A stretch of DNA of 64,000 nt from Anas platyrhynchos (taxonomy: Eukaryota; Chordata; Aves; Anseriformes; Anatidae): NCBI RefSeq assembly GCF_047663525.1, contig NC_092613.1, positions 2,877,501 to 2,941,500 of the forward strand. Direction: 5' to 3'. The notes beneath the pieces are model-generated. The model saw only the letters and a list, made by a program, of their open reading frames with translations, did not search any database and was not told the origin of the DNA. Below are positions 1 through 13,500 of the stretch, in pieces; within the stretch, counting starts at the first letter, position 1; each line of letters begins with the position of its first letter. The position numbers and the translations under genes were made by a program.

Positions 1-1057
1 AGCAGCTCACAGGTTGGTTGTTCAGGTTCTCCCCCATTGCCAGGGAGCAGAGCAGCCAGGCAGTGCCTGGGGTATCTTCAGCTCTTTCATTGTCCCTGAG
101 GACCCTACATGAACCCACTGAGAGTTAATCATCGCACCACATGGCCTAAACATCCGCTCAAACAGTTATAACACCTCTTAATACCTGTGTTGCTCCAGTT
201 GCCTTCAGGACACCGTCTGTCTGTCTGTGCTTTTAAAGCAATCTCACAAGACAGCACCTCTGCTCCTACAAAAGCTTGCGCAGAGTCCTGGTGAGCTTGC
301 CTAGGCATAAGGATCATTCTTCGCAGGTCTGGGGAGCTGGAGAAGCTTTACAAGGCCACAGTTTATCTGCCTGAGGTGGGGTATTCCCCCAGGTAACCTC
401 TCCATTTCATCAAACAGATGAAGGATCAAACCCCAGTGCTGACCACGGGGTTTACTGAAACTCTCTTCCTCCCATTACTTCCAAAACTTCTGGCTGCTGC
501 CCCCTCATCTGGGGCTCTGCAGTTCTCCTCCTTTAATCCAGCTTCTGGGATGTGCAAATGTCTGCAATGATTTTTAACACTGGCTGGGAGGTCACCGGGG
601 CTCAGTTGGGTGGGGAGCCCCAGCACACTGCAGACTGGATGCCCAGCTTGCAGGAAAGCCCTGCACAGAGCAGGGATATGTTGTGCAAATCACAGTGACA
701 CTGACAACCCCACATCTGTGCTGCCTCCCCCTTTATGGGACACTTTGGAGTCTGTCCCTAACCCTTGACAGGCACTCTTCAGTACTCATGAGGATGTCAC
801 CAATGGGGTTGTGCTCAGTAGCATGTTGTCCTTTGAGGACACCATGGGGGAGAAGTTACTCTTTCCATCTCATCACCGTGTCCCCAGTTAGAGCAGCAGT
901 GTCATCCCAGGGTATAGTGCTCGGATCCACGAAAATCTTGAATGGTGTGCAGTGTTAAAACTAGGGTTGAAAATAAAACTCTAGGGGCAGTGGCAATATT
1001 GACTGTTTCTCTGTCTTCTCTCCCCCCTCCCCCCTACCCCCCCCCCCCCCATATCAG

Positions 1058-4000
1058 ATGACCTAAAGGAATGTTTCTTTGCAACTGCCAAGGAAGCCAG
1101 GAAAACCATCCTGGGCCCTCTCTCTCCCAAGTGCAGCTTGTTGGCAAATATCAGGGCTGTTTTGCAGCGGAGGCTGCCAGAGGACTCCTACCAGGTGGCT
1201 TCGGGGCGGCTGCACATCTCACTCACGCGGGTAGTGGACGGCCAAAACGTCATGGTCTCTGAGTTCAGCTCGAAGGAGGAGCTCATTCAGGTAACGGGAC
1301 CCTCCTCTGATGCCCATAGGAAGACTTCTACCCATCTCATAGGGTGGAGGTACCTAAACATCTGTGATGTTAACTGCACTATTTTCCACCCAAGATAGGA
1401 AGAGTGTCAGGAAGCTCTGCCAAAGTCTTCATGGTCCCATCACCGTCAGCTCCAACAGGCTTGGAGGGAGGGAGAAGAGGGAGAAGGATGCTGTTAGGTC
1501 CAGAGCCAGCCAGGAATAAATCATGCTCTTATAGAGAAGAAGGTTTATTTCTCAGAAAAAAATTATGCTGGCATGTTGGCCAGATTTAAGTGCTAATGAC
1601 CTTTTGCAAAGAGTGCTGTCAATGCTAACGAGACCTCTTGGCTTCCTGAACAGGTCTCTTCTTAGCCAAGTCCTGTTGGCAGTAATTTTTCTCATCTCCT
1701 CAGCACTTTCCTGGGAGGAAATATCTGGACAAAGTGCCTCTGTTGCTGAACCACAAATAGCTAATTAGCCAGCAAATTGGCTGTCAGGAAAAAAATCCCA
1801 GGGTTCCTTAACGAAGCTGACCATGAGATTATGGGCTTGCTTGCCCCAGTAGAGGACAGCAGAACTGCTGGTGTTCACCCTGTGGTGCCTGCCCTAGAGG
1901 AACCCAGGGCCCTGAGATACTCATTCCCAGCTGTTGAGATTGGTAAGTAACAGTTATACACGCAGCAGAATGAAAATGCATTGTGAGGATGTCTTGGTTT
2001 TGTCCAAAAACCTCAAGTCTGAAAAATGACCCCAAAGTTTCACCTTGCCACTGCTAGTAGCAGCATTTGGACAGTGATATATGGATATACAACTTCAATA
2101 TTTCTGGCAGCTACAAAATAAGAAATGAAGTGGCATGCCCTTATCCAGAGAAGCTTTGTTGAAATTAGATGTTTTGGCCTTCTTGAAACATTTCTTCTGG
2201 GCACAGTCACATGCAAAGCTCAGGTGGTGCTGACAGCCTGGCTCCAGATGATTTGTCAACCCTGAATTTGCAGGCACCCAGTTGAGCAGCCTTTGTTCAG
2301 GGCCACTTTGATAAGAACATTTACTTCTGCAATTCATCTCCTCCTCCAGGCTCTCCTCTGCAGCTGTTTTCTTCCTATCTACTGTGGGTTCATCCCTCCG
2401 TCCTACCGAGGTGTGGTGAGTGATATTTTCAAGAAAACATATGCTTGAAACAGTATGTTCCTGGGTTTAAACTGTATGTGCCCTCCAGCAGGGGTGGATG
2501 TACATGTCTAGGCATCTTCTTCTGTTAATAGAGGATGATAAAGCCTTTTAGCATGCTTTTCATACCATCCCATGATTAGCTAGGGTGAATGGCAATCTGG
2601 AGAGCCCCCTGTTGCTTTGCCTATGGACAGAGCCTGGATAACATCTTGTCTCACAGGTCTCCAGAGAGAGATGAGAGGACACCCACACTTTGGACTTTGA
2701 CATGCAATCCGGTCACCCCAGGCAGGATCTGTCTGCAGCATACATGTCTCCATTCACTCAAGTGCAGACTTGCATAGATGAAATACCAAAAGTTTGTGGG
2801 AGGATCCTCCCTCAACCATGTGCGCATTTATTTGCTATGAAACACTGCAGTGAAGTCAACAGATTTGGTCTGTCTTCCTGCTAAGCCTCAGTGAAGGAGG
2901 AGCACCACACCTTGCGTTCTCTGTGCAGCATGGCAGCGGACCACAGAGTAGTTAATGCATCACAACACATTTGCATGTCAAAGCCCATGAAGCCATGATA
3001 CTTGGTTTGCAGTTGGTTTTAAGCCAGGGCCTTTCTTCAGCTCTTGTTGATCTGCACTTACTGGCCCTGCTCAGTCCTCGGGTGTCCATGGCTGCCTGTG
3101 GCCAGGCCTCCAGAGCTGACCCAGGCTACAGAGCTTTTACACAAAGCGTACAATGTGTGCAGGACCCAGAGCCTGGTGATGTTGCTGCATGACGGTTGGA
3201 CTAGATGATTTTGTAGGTCCTTTCCAACCTTGTGTTTCTATGATTCCATGAGACTTCTTTGAACTGGTATTTCACGGGCCTATAGTTTGATATGCTGCAG
3301 TCCTTGTAACGTCAAATCCCATCAAGATGAGCATTCAATTCAAGTTCCTTTTGGAATACAATGAATAACATTTTCCTTGCCCAGTGAGTAATTCTCCAGG
3401 GATTTGCAGGCAGTTATTAAATGTGAGCACCCTACAGATTGGGCTCACAGTAACAACAGAAAAAGACCAAACCTGAGATTCAAGACTTTAAATTTATATG
3501 ACACTGTATGATTTCTTAACAACTTTATAAATCTTTATGAACTAAATTAATAATTTTTCCATTTTAAGAAGTGCTGTAAATTATACAGCACCTGGCTGGG
3601 GAGCCAGCTGGGTGCTGCGAGCAGGGCACCCAGCAGAAGGATCTGTCAGATGCTGGCATCTAGGTGAGGTGATGCTACCCTCACACATGCTTTGTAGCAA
3701 TCCTTGGAGCAAATCCTGCCTCTGCTCTTCCCCTTCAGCGATACGTTGACGGAGGATTCACAGGTCTGCAGCCTGTCTCCAGCTTGGAGGAAGCCGTGAT
3801 CACTGTGTCCCCATTCACAGGAGAGCTCGATATCTGTCCACGGGACTGTCCTGCCATCTTCTACTGTTTCCAGATCTTTAACGGCAGCATTCAGATCTCA
3901 GTAGAAAACCTGTGCAGGATCAGCTATGCCCTCTTTCCACCTAGCACCATGGTAAGCCCACCAGGCCCTCCTCCTACCTTTGATTTGGTTAAAACAAATT

Positions 4001-5635
4001 AGTGCTGGATCTGCTTTCCCAAGCTTTATGGTTCACATCAGTCTCCATCATTAATTAATTGGATTTCATGGGAAGGAGTCAGACCCTGACTACCTTGGGG
4101 CAGTCCCCACTCCTTTTGCAGTGTATTTTTAGTGGACACTGCTGATGGGTGACCAGCCTGGGACAGGGTCCCGCCTTGTTTGACAGCCTGCAAAGGACCA
4201 GTGTGTTGGTGGCTGGAAACCACCCAAATTCCCTCCCAGATTGTCACTCCCAACCCTCCACAGCAAAACAGCTTTGCATACATTCTGCCCCTCCATCCTG
4301 AAAGGAGAGCTCTTTAGTGACCTCTAGTGTTTCTCTTTGCAGATCTTGAACGACATTTTTTCCCAAGGGTACCAGGACACTGCCCTTTTCCTATGCAGGA
4401 ACAGTAAGTATTACCCCAGGACCCGAAGAGCAGCCTAGAAGCACGACCTGCTCAGCAGAGCATAACCAATGCAGTTGGCCAAACATCAGGCCTTTCTTTT
4501 CATGGCTCACAGATGCCTTTGGCTTTAACTACTTTGACGGCAATTTCCGCTTTGCCAGCATGTGTGGGAAGAGCGACTTTCCGCAGCCTAACGGGATGTT
4601 AAACAGCCTGAGCAAAAGGGTGCCACAGTACCTGGTGCCGCACTTCCTTCCAGGTAGAGGATTCAGGGTGCTGACCTTGGGTTTTGGGGGTGGCTGAGGC
4701 AAGTAAACACTTTAAGGGGATCAATATTATATTTAAAGCATTATTGAGATTTTTATTAGGGTAAATATGTCTATAGCTGCAGTAGCCATTGCAAAGAGGC
4801 TTTGTAAGAGTGGCTCAAGCTCGATCCTGGCATGGGCTCAGTACATATGGGCTGAGCTGCAGCAAGAGTGGCTGAACAGGAGGAATTGTTGCCTTTATAT
4901 TTCTAATGACTGGTCTTTATTTACTTCGGTGTTGTCACCCATGGGAACAGGCCTGGCTCGGTGGAAGAAGCAGGAGATGTTCAGACTGCAGGATCCACTG
5001 TCAAAGGTCCTGTTGCAGCCATACAAGCTGCCAGCGTTTCTTAAGAAGGGGTAAGACCATCTCAATAAAGGCATCAAAGCTGAGACTGATGGAGAAACAA
5101 CTGGTTGTGCCTTCAGCAGTGGCAAGAAAGGCTGAAGGGATATAGTGCCAGGTTAGCTCTGGGCAGAAAGGCACCCCTGCAAGTCCACTGCTGGGGTGTA
5201 TAACAGGCTGTAGTATCCTTCAGGTGGCAGCTCTACATGAAACACCAAGAGGCAGTGCAGGCTGGCAGCAAGTCCATGTTTAACTATAAACCAGGGCAAG
5301 CTGATGCACACCCACTGCTTTTGCAAGATAAACTTAGCAGCAGCTCCTTCCTCTTCAGGAAGATTTGGTATTCTCTGACGCCAAGCCCTGAGAGAGTGGG
5401 TGCAGCAAGCATAGGATTAATTGGGTATGGAAAAGAGAATCACCACGTGCATTTGCTGTTAACTCTCCCCCTTTCGCTGTACTTACCAGACCTTAAACTC
5501 CACCTGCTTATTTTGCTTTTGCAGGCTGAAGCAGCTGTGGAAGCTGCTGGAAGACATCGTCTCCCTGGCAAAACAGTTCCAGAAGCTCCTCCAAACTGTG
5601 GTGCCCAGCTTGCCTAAGAGAGCCATGGCCAAGGG
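1058..5635 (+). CDS. PNPLA1-like: PNPLA1-like patatin phospholipase, partial gene (7 exons seen)
   Basis: Patatin-like phospholipase/acyltransferase of the PNPLA1-5 family, which act on acylglycerols or transfer acyl groups at lipid droplets and membranes. Exons read by eye with AG/GT borders: 1058-1290, 2350-2415, 3739-3951, 4343-4403, 4513-4653, 4951-5050, 5525-5635. Visible motifs include GPLSPKC and [19 protein letters not shown] in the first exon, [18 protein letters not shown] in the 66-bp exon, [12 protein letters not shown] carrying the catalytic Asp of the DGG motif, then [11 protein letters not shown] and [10 protein letters not shown]. The [11 protein letters not shown] segment favours PNPLA1 over PNPLA2/3. 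Exon phases are consistent: the first exon enters with two bases of a split codon, as in the minus-strand paralogue. The exon with the oxyanion hole and GxSxG nucleophile was not found and probably lies before the window. The last two exons are less certain, and the stop codon was not located. Confidence 0.8.
3190..3250 (+). repeat. CR1 LINE 3'-end fragment
   Basis: The segment starting GGTTGGACTAGATGATTTTG and running to a TTTCTATGATTCC end is the classic 3' terminus of avian CR1 elements. It lies in an intron of the plus-strand PNPLA1-like gene. The 5' limit is uncertain. Confidence 0.8.
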
Positions 5636-8600
5636 GTAAGATGCCTGGGCAGAAGCAGGGCAGGGTGCAGGGCAGGGAAACCCCAGGGGAGCTCACCCCA
5701 GGGGAGCTCACCCATGGGTCACTGAAGATGAGTTTGGCTAAAAATTCCAATCTGGGGTACTTCATCTTTAAAGTATTGTTTACCCTGGGATGCTGTACTA
5801 TTTATTTAGTAGCATCTGAAAAAAGCTACAAAACGGCATAGTGCTGCTTCCCTATGGCAATGTATTCCAGAACATTTATATGCTGGGCTCTGTCCTAGGA
5901 GGACACATGAAGTGTGTCCACAAAAAACCCAACTAGCATTTTGGCACTGAACTCTCCAGTATTCAAGGCAGTTAGCTTGCCAGAGACTTTTTAGCTGTGC
6001 CTACCCAAAGCTTACTTCCACGTTACTTTGCAGGCAGCTGGAAAGGGACTGGCACAGAAAGATTTTATCCTGCAGGCAGCTATTGCTGTGCGATTCCTCA
6101 TCCGAGAAACAGTCCTTCAATGTCAGACATCCCTGTTTTTTATTTTTTTATTTTTGTCCATGATGGTTAACTCACCCTGGCTCAATTAACCACCCACTTG
6201 TTCCCTTAGGTAACCATCCCGGATGGGCCCTGGGGTTCTCCAACACCAAGTAGTTTTCCATCCCAGGAAGCAGTGGGTGACACCAGAGATTGTTTCACAT
6301 GGCTGCATGGCTGCTGTCTTTGTGGAGTTCTGCAGGGGTGGCTTTTTCACTTGGGGAAATGGGCTGATTTTGTTTCTAGAGTTATTGCTGCAGTCTCCCT
6401 ATCCAGGCCTGACCAGCTTTAACATGATGGCCAAGGAAAAGCACTGCAGTGTTGCATCTGCAGCCAAACCACAGGCTGCACAGGAGGGATCCAGCATCTT
6501 GACTTGCATGTATGTATAGCCCAGCCACTGTTTTACCTAACCACTGACCACCAGAAGCATCCCTCTCCCTTTTTTAATCCAGATCGCAGGACAGGCATTT
6601 GCCAGGAAATGTTACATTTTAAATGCATCAAAAACTTTCAAACTTCCTAGTTTCCTGAAATTATTTTACCAACTACCTATTCTTGAGCTCCAAATGCACT
6701 TGGAGGCCTGCTTTTCCTGCCAGTGGATGTAGGGGAACCTTTGGACCACATTAAATTTGCATCAGTTAAGAAGGAAGGATGGAGAAGCCTAACGATTAAC
6801 TCTTCTTCTTCAAAGCACTGCAGTCCTGGAGACTGTATCTATTACACAGCGAGAGCTGACATTTCACAAATACATTAGTTCTTTCCATCGTTCTGTCATT
6901 TGCTGATACAAGCAGTGTACAACCTAGGCAAACACACCTCTTGTTGCTGATCTTGTTGCTGTAGAAAGAATTGGCAGCACTCATTTCAAACACCTTTTGC
7001 ACATCAGATGCTGATGGATTGGCTGTATCCCCAACCAAGTCTCCTGCATTTGTTGGTTCCTGATGGGCAGTGAACAGCACAATAGCACAAGCTGTTTATT
7101 TGAATAAACAGCTTGTTTAATTGCACAAAGGGAAATAGTACAGATGGAAGTTTCATCCAAATAGCTCTGGGGACTGCAGGCTTGAGTGTGGGATAGCTAT
7201 AGGCTGCATTGATATAAACAGATTCTAAGCTAACTATGACTGCACAGTGAAAGATGTATAATTACATCCTGCTATCTCTGCTTGAAATCAATGACCTGGA
7301 AATACTATATATGCAATGTGCACCTCTGAGCTTGCTAAAAGAAACCTGGGTGCTTGTTTTCATTGGATCCATCAAAACCTGTTCCTATCTCCCTTCTGTA
7401 CTGGACAGATTTATACAACTCAAGCCCCTCAGCTAAAGCTGGGATGCTCGAAACCAGCTCGTGAACTATGACCATCTACCCCACCACAGGTCAAAGCAGA
7501 GGTGGGACAGAGACACCCGCCACTCCCAGGCAGGAGCAGGGCTGGTCAGCCTGTCATCTGCTTTAGCTTATACTACACTTCTGCATTCCCTTCCAGGCAG
7601 ACAGCCCCACTGTGCAACAGCCTTTCTCCTGGTCTCTCTAGCAAGTACCACCACCCTTTAGCAGGATAGGGCCATTTCAGTCAGCCTCAGACAGTTACAG
7701 TATTTCTCACTCAAATGGGAATTAAAATCCCCCAAAGAAAACTGTCATATAAGAATTGGATATCCAAATCCACCAAGTTTGTCTGCAAATCTTAGCCACC
7801 AAACAGGAGCATAGCTTGAAGGGCATTTCACCTGCCCAAGTTATGTGGTATGGTGCTTGATCAAACAGAGCTAGCAAAACTTCAGGAATTTTCTGTTAAC
7901 AAAAAAAAAAACAAAAAACAAAAAACAGCCTACAGGGAACATCTTAAACAGAACTCCCATACCACAAGCCTGCAGATGTGTGTTAGGAACTAAGTAGTGA
8001 CTCATCATACATATCAGCTGCTTTATGCTTTATTAAGCCTTCATCTTTTCAAGTAAGCACATCTGGTGCTGTCTGCTCTCCACAAGCTTGGGGCTAATGG
8101 CACAAAGGAGTCTTTGCAAGGGGCAGAAGCAAAGTTTGACATTTTTTTGAATCATCTCATGCAGGAGCTTGTTTCAAGCTGGGAAAGCCAGATGCACTCC
8201 CTTCAAACCATGCAGCAGATTCTGTATTTCTCCTGAAACAGCCCTGCTCAGGTAGGGTAATGAGGCCTGCAGGGATAGGAGGAGTGCTGTGGCCCAGCCT
8301 GTGCTGGTGACATTATTGCCAGTGTGTTCTTCAATGCATCTTGGTGTGTGTCAGCAGGCTGGGTTGCAAGTTGCTCTCTTCTCTTTGAAACATAAACTGG
8401 GGTAAAAGGCAGCAGATGCATTAGAAACAATCTTCTGTAGCTGGCAAGACCCTAAAGGGAGTAAAACCACATTGATCAATTTGACTGACTCTTCTGTGAC
8501 AAACTGGATTCAAATACCTGATAGGGCTGCTTCCTTCCCTTCTGTTATCTCCAATGTAATAGGATAAGCATGTTTTGAAATGCTTAAAACAATGTCCCCA

Positions 8601-10532
8601 TATTGCTGTTCTGCTGCTTGGATTAGTCTACATTGAATCCCATAGAAATATGAAGCCCAAGGTAGCTGTGATGAAGGTTTGGACACAATCCAAGCAATTA
8701 GGTACTTTCTCTGAAGCTAGATCCCACCCTAGATCCAGCAGGAGGGGAATCTTGGGGCCTGATCCATGCAACTGAGCGAAAACAAAACAAACGTGTCCTA
8801 TCCTGTGTCTCAGGGTTTTTGCTGCAGATATTTTATCGTGAACTGACTGTTTCTATGTTAGATACTAAGGGCTTCAAAAATGTCCTGCTGGGCAGATGGA
8901 TAAAGAGGCAAATGTTTGTGATTAACTCACTAATCTACCCTGAGCTTTGCTCCTGTGCAAGCCTTACAGAACAATAGTCCTTTTGGAGCTCTTCTGGCTT
9001 ATTCAGGAACACAGTTGAGAGCTGTGTGCAGGTTTATACCCTTGCTTATTTAGTTACACTAATGACCTTACAGTGTTGTACACATAGACAATAAAATAGT
9101 CTTTTTCTAACCTAATCAGGGCTTTTCCTTCCCAGCCATGAGAAATCTGAGGCACTTCTCCCCAGGAGACTGAGAGCCCTTACTAATGTCTTGGTTGTTA
9201 TGTGGCCTAACAAGTAAGTCTTGATTCCTACCACAGGTGATCTTAGGTTAGTGAAAACTGTTACAGCCCAGCTGCTGGCTTGGGGAAAGCTCATTTTAAT
9301 TCCTACCCTCAAAACTAGAGACAAAGGAATCCCTGATTGTCCAGACCCCGTCCAGCCTCCAAATAAACCTGTTTGCTATTCTGCTACTTTCAAAAGCTAC
9401 ATGTAGATCAGACTGATTGAGATAAACAAGCAAGCATGCAAACTATTATGCATTTTCACAGTAGGCCTCTTTCCATTGGTTGAGTTGTCAGTACTTTACA
9501 CTGGTTTTCAAATGAAATGTCTTTTTTTGCTTTCATTTAAGGTTTTGCATTCATTTTCCAAGGTTTTAATTTTAGATATGGAATGTTGAGGTCCCTGTTT
9601 CCCCCCCTCTGTATTTCTCATCTGGTGTGGTCCTCCTAGGTGTAGAAGCACTATATTTGTATCTTTTTTCATTTTTTTTCTTCAATGTATGTGGTAACAT
9701 CTTAAATCACCACCATGTTGGAAAAGCTGTGTAATTTCCCCTAAACTGGCAAACTTGGAAATGCTGGAAGACTCAGAAAAACAAAAGAAATAATAAAAGG
9801 AAAAAGCAATGATGCACCCCAGCACATTACTTCATTGTATTCTGCTAGTAACAAAAAGACAAACTGGAATTTGAAATGTTTAGAGTTCAACAGTTTTCCA
9901 TGTCAAAACTGAAATGTGATTGAGCATTATTTTTGCACAGGATTTCATAAAACTAGTTCTGGGTTTAAACTTGGCTTATTTTGCTTAAAACCAACTCAGG
10001 CAGAGGCTTATCTGCAGCTCTAAAAATCTTTTCTTGCACATAGTTGCATGCTGCAATAATTAAGTAGAAATTTTGGTTTGACTGCCATAGCAAAGCCAGC
10101 CCTAACTATTGAGACATACTGCTCCTTCCCTTACCCTTAATGAAATGATGTGTGGGCAGAACCAGTTATTACCTCACAATGTAAGTCACTTTCTTATAAG
10201 AAAGAGCTACTCCTCCAAAGGGCCTTTCTGAGATAGCCACGGACTAAGATCTGTACTTCATCTGTGGGGGAAATGATAATGTGGGCAGCTGGAAGTTCAG
10301 GTGCTATTTATCAGAAGTCTGCTAGGGAGAAGCAGAGGAAACATGTACCTGCTCTCAAACTTCATCCAAAACAAGCTCAGCACAAGGCTTCACTAATATC
10401 CACTGAGGGGAATCTCTCCCTTTCCAGATGTTTTCACCTCGTTGAGCCTGTAAAAACCCAAATAACATTCTAGACTGGGGCAAGTGTCACATAATGAAAA
10501 TTGATGGGATAAAAAAGGGGTTGGTCCTCTAC
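5636..10532. other. Region between convergent PNPLA1-like genes, no gene recognised
   Basis: This 4.9 kb lies between the last exon seen of the plus-strand gene and the last exon seen of the minus-strand gene. It should contain both 3' ends (remaining exons and 3' UTRs), but I could not assign a stop-containing exon to either. It holds an A-rich tract near 7900-7926 and the palindrome at 7087-7116. Short open frames, for example the minus-strand one at 6796-7080, have no recognisable domain. Confidence 0.5.
7087..7116. repeat. Perfect 14-bp inverted repeat with AATAAA on both strands
   Basis: Arms ACAAGCTGTTTATT (7087-7100) and AATAAACAGCTTGT (7103-7116) are exact reverse complements around a TG centre. 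Each strand therefore carries AATAAA inside the palindrome. It lies between two convergent genes. Confidence 0.85.
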
Positions 10533-13500
10533 CTTTCTGATGGTTGCAAAGGGTGGTTTGGGTCTTCTCCATCTATTTCTTGTGCTGTCTGAATGCTTAG
10601 TATCTTCTCTTTGGTGATGTCCTCAGGGTCTGTGGCCCTGGAGTGAAGTATTCTTGCTTCTGGCTTCCTGTGCAGGGTCCCTTCACCTTTCTGACACAAT
10701 TCCTTGTCCAATTGTTTAAAGTCCTCAGCAAGATAATTTATACCAAATAAACCTGGAGGAAGAGAAGACAGTTCTCACAGGTTATGGGTCAACTCCAGCA
10801 ATGCGAGGCATGACCACAGGCAACTGGAAGACAAGAGGACTGATGACCACAGTGCATAGTTAATCTGAGTTGGGTTTCTGGGTCAGGGACCACCAAACAA
10901 TTTTGTTTGCTTTGTGCATCAGTGGATGATAAGTCTCACACAAAGCACCAGAGCCCATGTTCCTCATGTCTAGGTCATCAGGACCTCTGTTCCCTGGAAA
11001 ACTCTACCATTCCCAGCATGGCATAAGAAGAGAGGTGACCTAACACCTTCAGAGGAGAAGGAGTAAACAGGGAGCTTCAGCACTGGACACAAGAAGGATG
11101 GGACTCAAGTAATCCTGTCAATGTCAGAGATGCTGGAGTCTCTCCTCCAGTCGCTTTATATGTGCCAGCAGCATATCCCTTACCCTCTGTCGGAAAACCA
11201 TCGCTGTAAGAGAATCACCTGACCTACCTGCTCCTCATTCCCAACCACTTACTCAGGTTTTTTAAGAAGGTGACAGTGTCCCGGTAGCCATCGGCATAAA
11301 ACTGGTCACAAACCTGCAGGGGGGAGGTAGCAGTCAGGACAGATGAGCTAGCTATAGGGGCCTCATGGCTCTGGGTACCTGTAGAAGTAGCTCACTTGCT
11401 TTGTAGGGCACTGCAAAATACACAGGAAACGGTAGATATTTTTTTTTGATATCTGAAAAATACAATCAGAGATTTGGAAATTGAAGAAGGCAGCTGGGCA
11501 ATCTTTGGGACAGATGTCATATTCGCCAGCAAAAGCAGACACGGTGATCATGGTCTGGGATGTGAAGTTGGCCTTCCACATGCCAAGTTCCCCATCAACG
11601 TAACGCTAGGAGAGAAAAGAAGGAACCCTGAGCCACCTTCTCCGAGAAGGGAGAGCTGTGTCACATACATGCATATGGCACTTCTTCCCCACCCAGTCAC
11701 AAATAGGCCTGAGGGATGGGGGCTGTGGAGGTCTCCCAGGGAGCACTGTCCTTTTCACGTGCTCCAGGTCTACAACTACCACATCCTGTCTCCCTGTAGA
11801 ACATTTATTCTTTAACAGATTATTGGGAGAATGTAGCAGAAAGACACCACAAACCCCAAGGACTAAGGGTAGCTGCTTTTGTGAGGAGGTCACTTGGGTC
11901 TGCAGCGTAGTCAGGCAGTGGGGCACCTAGGTTTAGCTCTTCCCTCTGCAGATGCTGTGTGCACAGCACTAAGCAACTTTGGTGGCAAACACTGGGGTAC
12001 AAATGCACCTAATGCCACCAATGGAAGAAGGACACAGGTGAGATGGGCCCTTGGCCTGACCCAGGACATGATCTCAGGACCACAGGAGTACTCACCACCC
12101 CATGGTACAGAGGAGGGAGAAAGCCAAAACACAAAGGGACGAAGCAGCTGCATAACAGGGCCTACGGGAGAGAAAAGAAGTACATTGGTGGGCAAAGAGT
12201 CATGAAAATGTCTTGCCTTTGGAGACAGTGGCTCATCTGTGGATACTGAAATGAGACCCATTGCTTGGTCACTGGGTACCACTGACTGTTGCAAACCAGA
12301 CCACAGAGGGTATCCACAGCCAGGGGCAGAGAAGGAGGAAGGTAACCTGCGAAACACCTTATTATGCTCCCCATGTATGCAGGCCTTTAGATAATTCAGC
12401 CAGGAATCAAAAAGGATCATTTTTGATGGTTTTCAGCTTGCCACCCTGTCTGGTTTCTGTATTGGGTTTATGTAGCAAGGTTTTGGTACTGGGGGGCTGC
12501 AGGGGTGGCCTCTGTGAGAAGAATCCAGAAGTTGCCTCATGTTAGATAAGGGCCTGCTCCAGCCAGCTCAAAGAGACCTGCCATGGGCCAGAGCCAAGCC
12601 AGTAAGTGATGTTGTTTGCACCTCTGTGAGAGCAGATTTAAGGAAGGGAAAAAAAATAAACAAAACAAAACTGCTGCACCACAGAAGCTGGAAGAGCAAG
12701 AAGTGAGAAGCAGCCCTGCAGCCCCCAAGGTGAGTGCAGCAGGAGGCCGGGAGGTGCTCCAGGCTCACAGCAGCAGTTCCCCTGAGGCCTGTGGAGAGGC
12801 CCCTGGTGGAGCAGGCTGTCCCCCTGCACTCATGGGTCCCACATGGAGCAGATCTCCACGCTGCAGCCTGTGAAGAGGAGCCCAAGCAGGAGCAGGTGAT
12901 CTGGAGGGAGCAGCCACCTATGGCAGACCCGTGCTGGAGCAGTTTTCTCCTGAGGGATGGACCCATATGGGAGAAGTTCTTGAAAAGCTGCTGTCTGAAG
13001 GCAGCCCCCACAGGCTCAGTTCAGGAAGGATGGCATCCCTTGGGAGGGACCCCACGTGGAGCAGGGGGACCAAGAAGGAGCAGCAGAGACGAAGTGCTAG
13101 GGACTGACTACAGCTCCCATTCCCTGTTCCCCTGTGCTGCTCAGAGGAAGCATGTAAAAGAGAGTGGATAGGGGGAAGGTGTTTTTAGTTTCTCACTGCT
13201 CTAACTTGTTAGCAATAGGTAATAAATTACATTAATCTGCCCATGACGAGTCTGTTTTGCCCATAATGATAATTGTTGAGTCATCTCCCTGTCCTTATCT
13301 CAGTCCTTAAGCCCTTTTCATTGTATTTTCTCACATTTTCTCTTTGAGGAGGGGAAATGAGATAGCAGTTGTGGTGGAGCTCTGCTGCTCAGCTGAGCAA
13401 AATCACCACAGCTTCAGAGGGCAGTGAGGACAAATCACAGCAAAGAGTCAGGCTTCCCTTGTGGATGCCCGTAGGGCAAAGATAAATCACACTCAGCCTC

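Noticed and set aside
1..1057. Possible first exon of the plus-strand PNPLA1-like gene
   Set aside because: Searched for the GxSxG and glycine-rich loop in all three plus frames and found neither; the exon is probably upstream of the window.
12568..13171. Open frames of 145-147 codons on both strands
   Set aside because: They lie inside the solo LTR at 12468-13410, whose GC-rich repeats generate open frames.
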